A stretch of 64,000 nt of DNA from Nocardioides sp. Root682. GTDB lineage: Bacteria > Actinomycetota > Actinomycetes > Propionibacteriales > Nocardioidaceae. Below the pieces are notes generated by a model. It saw only the letters and a program-made list of their open reading frames with translations. It had not been told where the DNA came from and did not search any database. Shown here piece after piece: positions 36,701 through 45,880 of this stretch (within the stretch, counting starts at the first letter, position 1; each line of letters opens with the position of its first letter). The position numbers were made by a program, and so were the translations under genes. The stretch spans positions 1,088,507-1,152,506 of the forward strand of contig NZ_LMHJ01000003.1 of the NCBI RefSeq assembly GCF_001427795.1, written 5' to 3'.

Positions 36701-38290
36701 TCAGCGCGGTGCCGGGTCCAGCGTCCTCGTGTAGAGGGCGACTCCGACGACGTCGCGCAGCGTGACTGTCAGCTGACCGGTCGGGCCCGAGATCTCCACC
36801 TCGCCGAAGTACTGGTGCCCCAGCGCCGGCGACGTGTTCGCGGCCGGTGGTGCGGCGACGAAGTCCGCGACCGGGCCGAACGTGCCGTCGAGAGCATTGG
36901 GACCGAAGGCTCCGGCGTTGAGCGGGCCCGACACGAACTCCCAGAACGGGTCGAAGTCCTGGTACGCCGCACGGTCGGGGGAGTAGTGGTGGGCTGCGGT
37001 GTAGTGGACGTCGGCGGTGAGCCACACGTGGTTGCGGATCCCGGCGTGCGACAAGGCCGAGAGCACCCGGGCGATGTCGATCTCCCGCCCGAGCGGCGCG
37101 CCCGGCTCGCCCTGGGCGAGTCCCTCTTGGGCGGCGGACCCGTCGGGAACGACCAATCCCAGGGGCAGGTCGGCGGCGATCACCTTCCACGTCGCACGCG
37201 ACTTCCTGAGCTCCTCGATGAGCCAGGAGGTCTGGCGGTCGCCGAGCACCCCGCCGTCGCCCAGCGCCTCGTTGTCGGCCGTGTTCGGGTCCTTGTGGGT
37301 GCGCATGTCGAGGACGAAGACGTCCAGGTGCGGGCCGTAGTGGATGACCCGGTAGACCCGGCCCTCAGGGTCGGGCGAGATCGAGGCCACCGGCACGTAC
37401 TCGTGGAAGGCCCGGCTCGCGCGGGCTGCGAGGACGTCGACCCGCTTCTCCGTGTAGCGCGCGTCCTCGAGGATCTCGCCGGGGTACCAGTTGTTGGTGA
37501 CCTCGTGGTCGTCCCGCTGCCCGACCTGCGAGGTCTCGGCGAGGAACGCGCGCCAGTTGTCGGCCATCAGGTTGTAGCGGAACTGCCCGCGGTACTCGTC
37601 CAGCGTCTCGGCGACCTTGGTCTTCTCCGGGATCACCAGGTTGTGCCAGGTCGATCCGTCCGGCAGCGGTACCGAGGACTGCACCGGCCCGTCGGCGTAC
37701 ACCGTGTCGCCGCTGCACAGGAAGAAGTCGGCGTCGCGGGCCCGCATCGCGTCGGCGATCCGGAAGCCGCCGTACTCCGGGTTGACGCCCCAGCCCTGTC
37801 CCGCGATGTCGCCGGACCACAGGAACCGGACGTCGTCGTGGGTGGCGGGCGCGGTCCGGAACCGGCCGACCGTGGGCGCGCTCGCGACGTGGGAGCCCAG
37901 GTCGACCGCGCGGATCCGGTAGTGGATGTCGGTGCCTGTGGGCAGGCCACGCAGCGGGATCGTGCCGGTGAGGTCGCTGGACGGCGTCACCACGGGCCCC
38001 GGGACCCGGCGCACGCGACGGAAGTCGGGGTCGCGGCTGATCTCGGCGACCAAGCGCGAGGGCCGGTCCGCCTTCGACCAGAGCAAGGCCGAGCCGGCCC
38101 GGACGTCGCCCGACTGGACGCCGAGCGGCAGCACGGGTCGGTCGCGGTGCACGAGCAGCGGTGAGGCGGCGGAGCGGGCGCTGAAGAGCGCGACGCCACC
38201 GGTGGCGAGACCGGCTCCGGCTGCTCCGCGGAGCAGGGTGCGGCGGTCGGTGCGGGCAGGGGCGGGAGGCTGGGGGGTGGCCGAGTCCAT
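36701..38290 (-). CDS. phoD: Alkaline phosphatase D, Tat-exported
   Basis: The 529-residue protein begins with a twin-arginine signal (RTDRRTLLRGAAGAGL) and a cleavage region ending at about residue 40. Its PhoD-type core includes FLWSGDIAGQ, QVGQRDDHEVTNNW and ADVHYTAAHHY, which hold the iron and calcium ligands. PhoD hydrolyses phosphomono- and diesters outside the cell during phosphate starvation. No Pho box was identified. It is divergent from lepA across a 114-base gap. Confidence 0.92.
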   Translation of the reverse strand: MDSATPQPPAPARTDRRTLLRGAAGAGLATGGVALFSARSAASPLLVHRDRPVLPLGVQSGDVRAGSALLWSKADRPSRLVAEISRDPDFRRVRRVPGPVVTPSSDLTGTIPLRGLPTGTDIHYRIRAVDLGSHVASAPTVGRFRTAPATHDDVRFLWSGDIAGQGWGVNPEYGGFRIADAMRARDADFFLCSGDTVYADGPVQSSVPLPDGSTWHNLVIPEKTKVAETLDEYRGQFRYNLMADNWRAFLAETSQVGQRDDHEVTNNWYPGEILEDARYTEKRVDVLAARASRAFHEYVPVASISPDPEGRVYRVIHYGPHLDVFVLDMRTHKDPNTADNEALGDGGVLGDRQTSWLIEELRKSRATWKVIAADLPLGLVVPDGSAAQEGLAQGEPGAPLGREIDIARVLSALSHAGIRNHVWLTADVHYTAAHHYSPDRAAYQDFDPFWEFVSGPLNAGAFGPNALDGTFGPVADFVAAPPAANTSPALGHQYFGEVEISGPTGQLTVTLRDVVGVALYTRTLDPAPR

Positions 38291-38404
38291 GGCACCAACC
38301 TGACGTCGTACGACGAACGCGGAGCCGCCGTTCAGGCGAGGCGCCGGTGAATCGGTGGCGACGGTTTAGCGAACGGAGCCGGCATTGGAGAGAATGGGTC
38401 CACC

Positions 38405-40282
38405 ATGCCGCCAGCACCCGCCCCGAAGCCCGGTCGTACCGACCCCGCGATCATCCGCAACTTCTGCATCATCGCGCACATCGACCACGGCAAGTCGACG
38501 CTCGCGGACCAGATGCTGCGGCTCACCGGGGTCGTCGACGCGCGCGCAGCGCGGGCGCAGTACCTCGACCGGATGGACATCGAGCGCGAGCGCGGCATCA
38601 CGATCAAGAGCCAGGCCGTGCGGATGCCGTGGACGGTTCCGGACGGCAACGAGGAGGGCGCCGAGCCCGGCACCTACGTCCTCAACATGATCGACACCCC
38701 GGGCCACGTGGACTTCACCTACGAGGTGTCCCGTTCGCTCGAGGCGTGCGAGGCCGCCGTACTCCTGGTCGACGCGGCGCAGGGCATCGAGGCGCAGACC
38801 CTCGCGAACCTCTACCTCGCCATGGGCGCGGACCTCCACATCATCCCGGTGCTCAACAAGATCGACCTGCCGAGCGCCAACGTCGAGAAGTACGCCGCCG
38901 AACTGGCCGGACTCGTCGGCTGCGACGTGTCCGACGTGCTGCTCACCAGCGCCAAGACCGGCGTGGGCGTCGAGACCCTGCTCAACGAGATCGTCAAGCA
39001 GACGCCGCCGCCCGTCGGCGACGCCAGCAAGCCGGCCCGCGCGCTGATCTTCGACTCGGTCTACGACACCTACCGCGGCGTGGTCACCTACGTCCGGGTC
39101 GTCGACGGCAGCCTCAGCCACCGCGACCGGATCAAGATGATGTCGACCGGCGCCGTGCACGAGATGCTCGAGGTCGGCGTGATCAGCCCCGAGCCGGTGA
39201 AGTCCGGCGAGATCGGTGTCGGCGAGGTCGGCTACCTGATCACCGGCGTGAAGGACGTCCGTCAGTCGCGGGTGGGTGACACGGTCACCTCCCAGCACCA
39301 CGGCGCGACCGAGGCGCTCGGCGGCTACAAGCACCCGAACCCGATGGTCTACGCCGGCCTGTACCCGATCGACGGCGACGACTACCCGGTGCTGCGTGAC
39401 GCCCTGGAGAAGCTCCAGCTCAACGACGCAGCGCTGACCTTCGAGCCCGAGACCTCGGGCGCGCTCGGCTTCGGCTTCCGCGTCGGCTTCCTGGGCCTGC
39501 TCCACATGGAGATCACCCGGGACCGCCTCGAGCGCGAGTCCAACCTCGACCTCATCTCGACCGCGCCCAACGTGGTCTACGAGGTCGTCATGGAGGACGG
39601 CAAGCACATCGAGGTCACCAACCCGAGCGAGTACCCCGACGGCGGCAAGATCGCCGAGGTGCGCGAGCCGGTCGTGCGGGCCACGATCCTGTCGCCGTCC
39701 GACTACATCGGCACGATCATGGAGCTGTGCCAGACCAAGCGCGGCACCCTGCAGGGGATGGACTACCTCTCCGAGGACCGCGTCGAGATGCGCTACGTCC
39801 TGCCGATGGGCGAGATCGTCTTCGACTTCTTCGACCAGCTCAAGTCGCGCACCAAGGGCTACGCCTCGCTCGACTACGAACGCACCGGCGAGCAGGCCGC
39901 CGACCTGGTGAAGGTCGACATCCTGCTCCAGGGCGAGCCGGTCGACGCGTTCTCCGCGATCATCCACAAGGACGCTGCCTACGCGTACGGCGTGATGATG
40001 GCCGGCAAGCTCAAGGACCTCATCCCGCGCCAGCAGTTCGAGGTGCCGATCCAGGCCGCCATCGGCGCCCGGGTCATCGCACGCGAGAACATCCGCGCCA
40101 TCCGCAAGGACGTCCTCGCCAAGTGCTACGGCGGTGACATCACCCGCAAGCGCAAGCTGCTCGAGAAGCAGAAGGAAGGCAAGAAGCGGATGAAGATGGT
40201 CGGCCGTGTCGAGGTGCCCCAGGAGGCCTTCGTCGCCGCGCTGTCCACCTCCGGTCCCGCGGGGGACAAGCCGAAGAAGTGA
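38405..40282 (+). CDS. lepA: Elongation factor 4 (LepA), back-translocase GTPase
   Basis: The 625-residue GTPase has G1 AHIDHGKSTL near residue 25, the switch region RERGITIKSQ, G3 DTPGH and G4 NKID, followed by domain II, EF-G-like domains (LLHMEITRDRLERESNL) and the LepA-specific C-terminal domain. LepA acts in ribosome back-translocation or 30S biogenesis. Its stop overlaps the GTG of the next gene (GTGA), which couples it to the lipoprotein-DUF350-ATP-grasp operon, an unusual partner. Confidence 0.98.
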   Translation: MPPAPAPKPGRTDPAIIRNFCIIAHIDHGKSTLADQMLRLTGVVDARAARAQYLDRMDIERERGITIKSQAVRMPWTVPDGNEEGAEPGTYVLNMIDTPGHVDFTYEVSRSLEACEAAVLLVDAAQGIEAQTLANLYLAMGADLHIIPVLNKIDLPSANVEKYAAELAGLVGCDVSDVLLTSAKTGVGVETLLNEIVKQTPPPVGDASKPARALIFDSVYDTYRGVVTYVRVVDGSLSHRDRIKMMSTGAVHEMLEVGVISPEPVKSGEIGVGEVGYLITGVKDVRQSRVGDTVTSQHHGATEALGGYKHPNPMVYAGLYPIDGDDYPVLRDALEKLQLNDAALTFEPETSGALGFGFRVGFLGLLHMEITRDRLERESNLDLISTAPNVVYEVVMEDGKHIEVTNPSEYPDGGKIAEVREPVVRATILSPSDYIGTIMELCQTKRGTLQGMDYLSEDRVEMRYVLPMGEIVFDFFDQLKSRTKGYASLDYERTGEQAADLVKVDILLQGEPVDAFSAIIHKDAAYAYGVMMAGKLKDLIPRQQFEVPIQAAIGARVIARENIRAIRKDVLAKCYGGDITRKRKLLEKQKEGKKRMKMVGRVEVPQEAFVAALSTSGPAGDKPKK

Positions 40283-40677
40283 CCAGTCACAAGGGCGACC
40301 GGGGCGACCAGCCGATCCGATGGCGCAGCGTCGCTGTCGGTGTCGGCCTGACCGGTCTGGTCGCGGCCAGCTTCGTCAGCTGCGAGGACAACCCCGACCA
40401 CCGGGCGGTCTGCGCCGATCCACAGGCCCAGCAGCGCGTCGACGACGACCTGTGTGACGACTCCGACGACGACTACGCGGGCCACGGCGGCGGCTACTAC
40501 TGGTACTACTTTCGGGCGGGCAGCAACGCTCCGGCCGTGGGCGAGCGGTACTCCACCAGCGGCGGCACCTTCGATTCCTCCTCGCTGAGCGGCGAGGTGA
40601 AGCGTGGTGGGGTGGACGCTGCCGGCGGCACCATCAAGCGCGGCGGTTTCGGCGGCGTCCACCTCTCCGGATCCTGA
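40279..40677 (+). CDS. YgiB/DUF1190-like small lipoprotein-type protein
   Basis: The 132-residue protein has one hydrophobic segment (SVAVGVGLTGLVAASFVSC) with a cysteine at a lipobox-like site, then an Asp-rich stretch, an aromatic GGGYYWYYFRAG segment and a Ser/Gly-rich tail ending IKRGGFGGVHLSGS. The order, and the RGGFG ending, resemble E. coli YgiB/YjfM (DUF1190), whose genes sit next to YgiC/YjfC. It overlaps the lepA stop. The match is by eye and moderate. Confidence 0.55.
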   Translation: MTSHKGDRGDQPIRWRSVAVGVGLTGLVAASFVSCEDNPDHRAVCADPQAQQRVDDDLCDDSDDDYAGHGGGYYWYYFRAGSNAPAVGERYSTSGGTFDSSSLSGEVKRGGVDAAGGTIKRGGFGGVHLSGS

Positions 40678-40709
40678 ATCCCCTCGGCCTCGAAGAGACA
40701 AGGACCACC

Positions 40710-41132
40710 ATGGAAGACCTCCTTCCCGCCCTCGGTTACGGGATGGCGTACGGCCTCCTCGGCACGATCGTGCTGACCGCTGGCTGGTTCGTGCTCGATC
40801 TCCTGACCCCGGGGCGGCTCGGGGAGCACCTGCGGGTGTCCCACAGCGCCGGTCTCGTCGCAGCCACGTGGATGGTGGCGCAGGGAGCGATCATCTTCAC
40901 CGCGATCTGGACGAACGCGTCGTCCGGGTTCGGTGACGCATTGGTGTGGACGCTGGCGTTCAGCGTGCTCGGGGTCCTGCTGCAGACCGCGGCCTGGCGC
41001 CTCGTCGACCTGGTGACGCCGGGCAACCTGGGCGAGGAGATCTGCGTGGCCGGCGAGACCCAGCCGCTGGCCAAGGTCACGTCGGGGGTGGTCGTCGCGG
41101 TCGCGCTGGTCGTGATCGCGAGCATCGCCTGA
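40710..41132 (+). CDS. DUF350 family membrane protein (YjfL-like)
   Basis: The 140-residue protein has four predicted transmembrane segments in two repeats, each beginning with a pattern such as LLGTIVLTAGWFVLDLLTPG or LGVLLQTAAWRLVDLVTPGN, and a GRLGEHL/GNLGEEI motif after each. This duplicated DUF350 layout is typical of YjfL. Its stop overlaps the ATG of the ATP-grasp gene (TGATG). It is probably a membrane partner of the following enzyme. Confidence 0.88.
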   Translation: MEDLLPALGYGMAYGLLGTIVLTAGWFVLDLLTPGRLGEHLRVSHSAGLVAATWMVAQGAIIFTAIWTNASSGFGDALVWTLAFSVLGVLLQTAAWRLVDLVTPGNLGEEICVAGETQPLAKVTSGVVVAVALVVIASIA

Positions 41133-42358
41133 TGTGGCGCCACGTCACGAGCCCGCGTGCCGGGTGGCAGGACACCGTGGTCGCGCAGGGCCTGGTCTTC
41201 CCGATGACCCCGTTGGCGGACGGTTCCGGTGAGGTCGTCTACTGGAACGAGTCCGCCTGGTACGAGTTCACCTCCACCGAGATCGAGCGGCTCGAGGCCG
41301 TCACCGACGAGCTCTACGCGATGTGCCTGCACGCCGGAGCCGTGATGGCCGAGCGCTTCACTGACCGGGAGCTGATGTTGCCCAGCGGCACCATGGACCT
41401 GGTCCGGGAGTCGCTGCGTGCCGAACATCCGTCCGCGCACGCCCGCTTCGACCTGTCGTACGACGGCGAGCTGCCGGCGAAGATGCTCGAGATCAACGGC
41501 GACACTCCCACGGGCCTCATCGAGACGGCGGTGGCCCAGTGGAACTGGCTCGAGGACGTGTTCCCCGACCGCGACCAGTGGAACTCGGTCCACGACCGGT
41601 TGGTCCGCTGGTGGCGGGAACAGGACGCACGAGGACTGTTCCCCGACCACGCCGTGCACTTCTTCCACTCCGCGACCGACACCAGCGGGGAGGAGGAGAT
41701 GACGACGACGTACATGCGCGACACCGCAGCGATGGCGGGCCTGCGCACCTACGGCCACGTGATCGAGCAGGTCGGTTGGGACGAGGCTCCCGAGGCACAG
41801 CGGTTCGTCGACGTCGAGGACCTGCCGATCCGCGCGGCCTACAAGCTCTACCCCTGGGAGAGCATGCTGGCCGAGGAGTTCGGCCCGCACCTGCTCGAAC
41901 GCCACGAGCGCGAGCCGGTCCGGTGGGTCGAGCCCGTGTGGAAGCTGATGCTGTCCACCAAGGCGATCCTCCCTGTGCTGTGGGAGCTCTACCCCGACCA
42001 CCCGAACCTGCTGCCCGCGTACCTCGGTCACCCGGGCGACCTGACCGAATGGGTCGCCAAGCCGTTGCAGGGTCGCGAGGGCGACAACGTCTGGATCCAC
42101 ACGCACGACAGCGACGACCGACGGCCCGGTCACTACGAAGGCCAGACCCTCGTCTACCAGCAGTGGAACCCGATTCCCTCGTTCGACGGCAACCGGGCCG
42201 TGATCGGCTCCTGGGTGGTGGGCGGCGTGTCGGCGGGATGCATCGTTCGCGAGTCGGACGGACCGGTCACCGACTACTTCTCGCGCGTCGTCCCGCACGT
42301 GATCACCGACGCCGACCGTCCCGACGAGGCGCAGGTGCAGCGGTGGCTGGACGAGTGA
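41132..42358 (+). CDS. Glutathionylspermidine synthase-like ATP-grasp peptide ligase (YgiC/YjfC family)
   Basis: The 408-residue protein begins at ATG 41132, overlapping the DUF350 stop. It has LPAKMLEINGDTPTGLIETA and WVAKPLQGREGDNVWI, the ATP-grasp substrate and ATP-binding segments of the GspS C-terminal synthetase, and VIGSWVVGGVSAGCIVRESD near the end. Like YgiC it lacks the N-terminal CHAP amidase of true GspS. It probably forms an amide bond between an unknown amine and an acyl or peptide substrate. Actinobacteria use neither glutathione nor, as far as known, glutathionylspermidine. Confidence 0.9.
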   Translation: MWRHVTSPRAGWQDTVVAQGLVFPMTPLADGSGEVVYWNESAWYEFTSTEIERLEAVTDELYAMCLHAGAVMAERFTDRELMLPSGTMDLVRESLRAEHPSAHARFDLSYDGELPAKMLEINGDTPTGLIETAVAQWNWLEDVFPDRDQWNSVHDRLVRWWREQDARGLFPDHAVHFFHSATDTSGEEEMTTTYMRDTAAMAGLRTYGHVIEQVGWDEAPEAQRFVDVEDLPIRAAYKLYPWESMLAEEFGPHLLERHEREPVRWVEPVWKLMLSTKAILPVLWELYPDHPNLLPAYLGHPGDLTEWVAKPLQGREGDNVWIHTHDSDDRRPGHYEGQTLVYQQWNPIPSFDGNRAVIGSWVVGGVSAGCIVRESDGPVTDYFSRVVPHVITDADRPDEAQVQRWLDE

Positions 42359-42385
42359 GGTAGCGGGTTGACCGAGGATGTCCCG

Positions 42386-43249
42386 GTGAGTGTCTCGATC
42401 CCTGAGGGCTTGCTCGACGAGTGGGAGCTCGTCGCCGGCGACGAGAGGTGGCACGGGACCCGCTCGCTCGTGCTGCCTGTCACGACCCGTCAGGGTCGCG
42501 CAGCCGCCCTCAAGATCGCGCTCCCCGACGACGAGTCGGAGCACGAGCACATCGCGCTGCAGCGCTGGCAGGGAAACGGAGCGGTGCTCCTGCTGCGCGC
42601 AGATCCGTCGCGGCGGGCGCTGCTGCTCGAGCGCCTGGACCGTGACGACCTGGTGGACGTCTGGGACCTGGAGGCGTGCGAGATCGTGGGTTCCCTCTAC
42701 GGCCGCCTCCACGTGCCGCCCATGCCGCAGCTTCGTGACCAGTCGTCGTACGTCGCCCGCTGGGTCGGGGCGCTGCAACGGGACGCCGCGACGGTGCCGG
42801 TGCCGCGTCGGCTCGTCGACCAGGCGATCGGACTGGCGCGCGACCTGTGCCGAGAGCCGGCGAGCGCGGTGCTGCACGGCGACCTCCACTACGAGAACGT
42901 GCTCTGCGGCGAGCGTGACGGTGACCCGCAGTGGCTCGCCATCGACCCGAAGCCGACCAACGGTGACCCGCACTACGAGCTCGAGCCGATGCTCCGCAAC
43001 CGCTTCGAGGAGTACCTCCTGCCCGGTGCCGTCGGGTCCGTGCGCGACGGCATCCGTCGGCGCTTCCATGCGCTGGTCGACGCTGCCGGATTCGACGAGT
43101 CGCGTGCCCGTGACTGGGCCGTGGTCCGATCAGTGCTCAACGCCCACTGGGCGCACGAGGAAGCGGTCCGTACCGGACGCAGGCCCACCGCCGACGAACG
43201 TGAGCACGTCACGGCCTGCATCACGATCGCCAAGGCCGTCCAGGACTGA
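42386..43249 (+). CDS. Streptomycin 6-kinase/APH(6)-like small-molecule kinase
   Basis: The 287-residue protein has the catalytic loop VLHGDLHYENVLCG and the metal-binding AIDPKPTNGDPHYELEPML of the APH(6)/hydroxyurea-resistance family. The N-terminal lobe has a lysine in AALKIALP. I chose GTG 42386 because GAGGA at 42374-42378 lies 7 bases upstream; TTG 42368 is an alternative. It is likely a housekeeping sugar or antibiotic kinase. It begins 27 bases after the ATP-grasp gene and may belong to the same operon. Confidence 0.85.
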   Translation: MSVSIPEGLLDEWELVAGDERWHGTRSLVLPVTTRQGRAAALKIALPDDESEHEHIALQRWQGNGAVLLLRADPSRRALLLERLDRDDLVDVWDLEACEIVGSLYGRLHVPPMPQLRDQSSYVARWVGALQRDAATVPVPRRLVDQAIGLARDLCREPASAVLHGDLHYENVLCGERDGDPQWLAIDPKPTNGDPHYELEPMLRNRFEEYLLPGAVGSVRDGIRRRFHALVDAAGFDESRARDWAVVRSVLNAHWAHEEAVRTGRRPTADEREHVTACITIAKAVQD

Positions 43250-43272
43250 GCGCCGTCGTGCAGACTGGACCC

Positions 43273-43953
43273 ATGCCTCGCGTTCTCGCCGTCAGCGTCG
43301 GTCGTCCGCAGGACAAGGAGTGGGCCGGGATCGGCCGCACGTCCATCGACAAGGGCAACCTGACCGGGCCTGTCGTCGTCCACGCCCTCGGGATCGAGGG
43401 CGACGAGGTCTCCGACACCGAGCACCACGGCGGGCCGCACCAGGCCGTCTACGCCTATGCGCGGGAGGACCTCGACTTCTGGGAGGCCGAGCTCGGGCAG
43501 CCAATCCGCAACGGCCAGTTCGGGGAGAACCTCACCACCGAAGGTCTCGACCTCACCAGCATGGAGATCGGCACCCGGCTCCGGATCGGCGGCGCCGACG
43601 GACCGCTGCTCGAGGTCGCCCACGTGCGGACACCGTGCAACGACTTCAAGGGCTGGATGGGGGAGAGCGGCTACGACCCGACCGTGTGGGTGAAGCGGTT
43701 CACCGCCGAGGCCCGCCCCGGCCCGTACCTCCGGGTGCTCCAGCCCGGAACTCTCGCCGCGGGCGACCCGGTCGAGGTGGTTCACCGGCCCGGACACGGT
43801 GTGACCGTGCGCGACATGTTCGTCGCGCTCAACACCGATCGGAACCGTCTTCCCGAGCTCGCGGCGATCGAGCTGCTGCCGCCGAAGGTCCGCGAGAAGG
43901 TCGAAGAGTTCGTCCGCGCCGCTGGGGTCCCGTACCCACTGGCCGCAGAGTGA
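43273..43953 (+). CDS. MOSC domain protein (YiiM-like)
   Basis: The 226-residue protein matches the MOSC beta-barrel: EHHGGPHQAVYAYAREDLDFWEAELG, GQFGENLTTEGLDLTSM and a conserved cysteine in VRTPCNDFKGWM. MOSC proteins bind molybdenum cofactor sulphide; YiiM-like members reduce N-hydroxylated compounds. I used ATG 43273; GTG 43258 is an in-frame option. Confidence 0.9.
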   Translation: MPRVLAVSVGRPQDKEWAGIGRTSIDKGNLTGPVVVHALGIEGDEVSDTEHHGGPHQAVYAYAREDLDFWEAELGQPIRNGQFGENLTTEGLDLTSMEIGTRLRIGGADGPLLEVAHVRTPCNDFKGWMGESGYDPTVWVKRFTAEARPGPYLRVLQPGTLAAGDPVEVVHRPGHGVTVRDMFVALNTDRNRLPELAAIELLPPKVREKVEEFVRAAGVPYPLAAE

Positions 43954-44006
43954 TCTAAGTTACCAACCAGTCACCGCCGGTCTCGGAACAGTTTTTCAGG
44001 AGCGAC

Positions 44007-45836
44007 ATGCCCGTCAACCACGACACCAGTTTCCTCGAGCACCTTCCCAAGAACTGCGCTGTGCAGTTCCTGGACCGGGTGAAGGCGAGCAGCTCGAGGG
44101 AAGCCTTCCGCTTCCCCGTGGGCGACGCGTGGGAGTCCGTGACGTGGGGCGAGGCCGGTGACCGCGTACGACGCCTCGCGGCCGGCCTGCTCGCCCTGGG
44201 CCTGGAGCGGGAGCAGCGCGTGGCGATCGCCTCGTCGACGCGGTACGAGTGGATCCTCGCGGACCTCGCCGTGATGTGTGCCGGTGGCGCCACGACCACG
44301 GTCTACCCGTCGACCAATGGCGAGGACACCGCCTACATCGTCGGCGACTCCGAGAGCCGCATCATCTTCGCCGAGGACCAGGAGCAGCTCACCAAGCTGC
44401 GTGACCACCGGGCCGACCTCCCGGCGCTCGAGAAGGTCGTCTCCTTCGACCCCGCCCTGGCCGACAGCGACTGGGTGATCTCGCTCGACCAGCTGTCCGA
44501 GCTCGGTGAGGCCCACCTCGCCGCCAACCCGGACGCGGTCGACACGGTGGCGCAGAGCATCGAGCCCGACCAGCTCGCCACCCTGATCTACACCTCCGGC
44601 ACCACCGGCAAGCCCAAGGGCGTGCGCACTCTCCACCGTGCCTGGGTCTTCGAGGGCGAAGCCATCAAGGCGCAGCGGATCCTCACCGAGGACGACCTGC
44701 AGTTCCTCTGGCTGCCGATGGCGCACTCGTTCGGCAAGGTGCTCCTCTCCACCCAGCTCGCGTGCGGTTTCGCGACCGCCATCGACGGCCGGGTCGACAA
44801 GATCGTCGACAACCTCGGCATCGTGAAGCCCACCTTCATGGGTGCTGCGCCCCGCATCTTCGAGAAGGCCCACGCCCGGATCGTCACCATGACCGCGGCC
44901 GAGGGCGGCGCCAAGGAGAAGATCTTCAAGATGGCGTTCGAGGTCGGCACCAAGTTCGACGCCCTCAAGCGAGACGGCAAGTCGGTCCCGCTGCTGCTCA
45001 AGCTGCAGCACGGCCTGTTCGACAAGCTCGTGTTCAGCAAGGTCCGGGACCGCTTCGGGGGCCGGGTCAAGTTCTTCATCTCCGGCTCGGCCGCCCTCAA
45101 TGCCGACATCGCCCAGTGGTTCCACGCTGCGGGCATCCTGATCCTCGAGGGCTACGGCATGACCGAGAACGCCGCGGGTGCCACGGTCAACCACCCCGAC
45201 GGTTACAAGATCGGAACGGTCGGCCAGCCCTTCCCGGGCTCCGAGGTGCGGATCGGCGCCGACGGCGAGGTCCAGCTCAAGGGCCCGCACATCATGGCTG
45301 GCTACCACAACCGTCCCGAGGCGACCGCCGAAGCACTCACCGAGGACGGCTGGCTGCGCACCGGCGACAAGGGCGAGCTGGACAGCGACGGCTACCTCAA
45401 GATCACCGGCCGCATCAAGGAGCTCTTCAAGACCTCCGGTGGCAAGTACATCGCGCCGCCGGCGATCGAGGCGAAGTTCAAGGCGATCTGCCCCTACGTC
45501 AGCCAGTTCATGGTCTTCGGTGCCGAGCGCAACTTCGTCTCCGCGCTGATCACCCTCGACCCCGACTCCATCGCCGGCTGGGCGGCGGAGAACGGCAAGG
45601 AGGGCACCTCCTACACCGACCTGGTGCGTGACGAGGCCGTGCTGTCGATGGTGGGCGAGTACGTCGACACCCTCAACGCGCAGCTCAACCGCTGGGAGAC
45701 GGTGAAGAAGTGGCGCCTGCTCGACCACGACCTCACCATCGAGTCCGGCGAGCTCACCCCGTCGTTGAAGGTGAAGCGCAACGTCGTCGAGGCCAACAAC
45801 AAGGACCTCATCGCCAGCTTCTACACGGGCTCGTAG
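44007..45836 (+). CDS. Long-chain fatty acyl-CoA synthetase
   Basis: The 609-residue AMP-binding enzyme has the P-loop-like YTSGTTGKPKGV motif, the core GYGMTENAAGATVN and the lysine-containing region GELTPSLKVKRN at the C-terminus. It converts fatty acids to acyl-CoA through an acyl-adenylate. It is of the FadD15/long-chain ligase type with an inserted region between the motifs. A CAGGAG site lies before the ATG. It stands alone after the MOSC gene. Confidence 0.93.
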   Translation: MPVNHDTSFLEHLPKNCAVQFLDRVKASSSREAFRFPVGDAWESVTWGEAGDRVRRLAAGLLALGLEREQRVAIASSTRYEWILADLAVMCAGGATTTVYPSTNGEDTAYIVGDSESRIIFAEDQEQLTKLRDHRADLPALEKVVSFDPALADSDWVISLDQLSELGEAHLAANPDAVDTVAQSIEPDQLATLIYTSGTTGKPKGVRTLHRAWVFEGEAIKAQRILTEDDLQFLWLPMAHSFGKVLLSTQLACGFATAIDGRVDKIVDNLGIVKPTFMGAAPRIFEKAHARIVTMTAAEGGAKEKIFKMAFEVGTKFDALKRDGKSVPLLLKLQHGLFDKLVFSKVRDRFGGRVKFFISGSAALNADIAQWFHAAGILILEGYGMTENAAGATVNHPDGYKIGTVGQPFPGSEVRIGADGEVQLKGPHIMAGYHNRPEATAEALTEDGWLRTGDKGELDSDGYLKITGRIKELFKTSGGKYIAPPAIEAKFKAICPYVSQFMVFGAERNFVSALITLDPDSIAGWAAENGKEGTSYTDLVRDEAVLSMVGEYVDTLNAQLNRWETVKKWRLLDHDLTIESGELTPSLKVKRNVVEANNKDLIASFYTGS

Positions 45837-45880
45837 GAAGCACACAGCAGCCGCACAGGTCTCCCCGTTTCACTGAGGGC

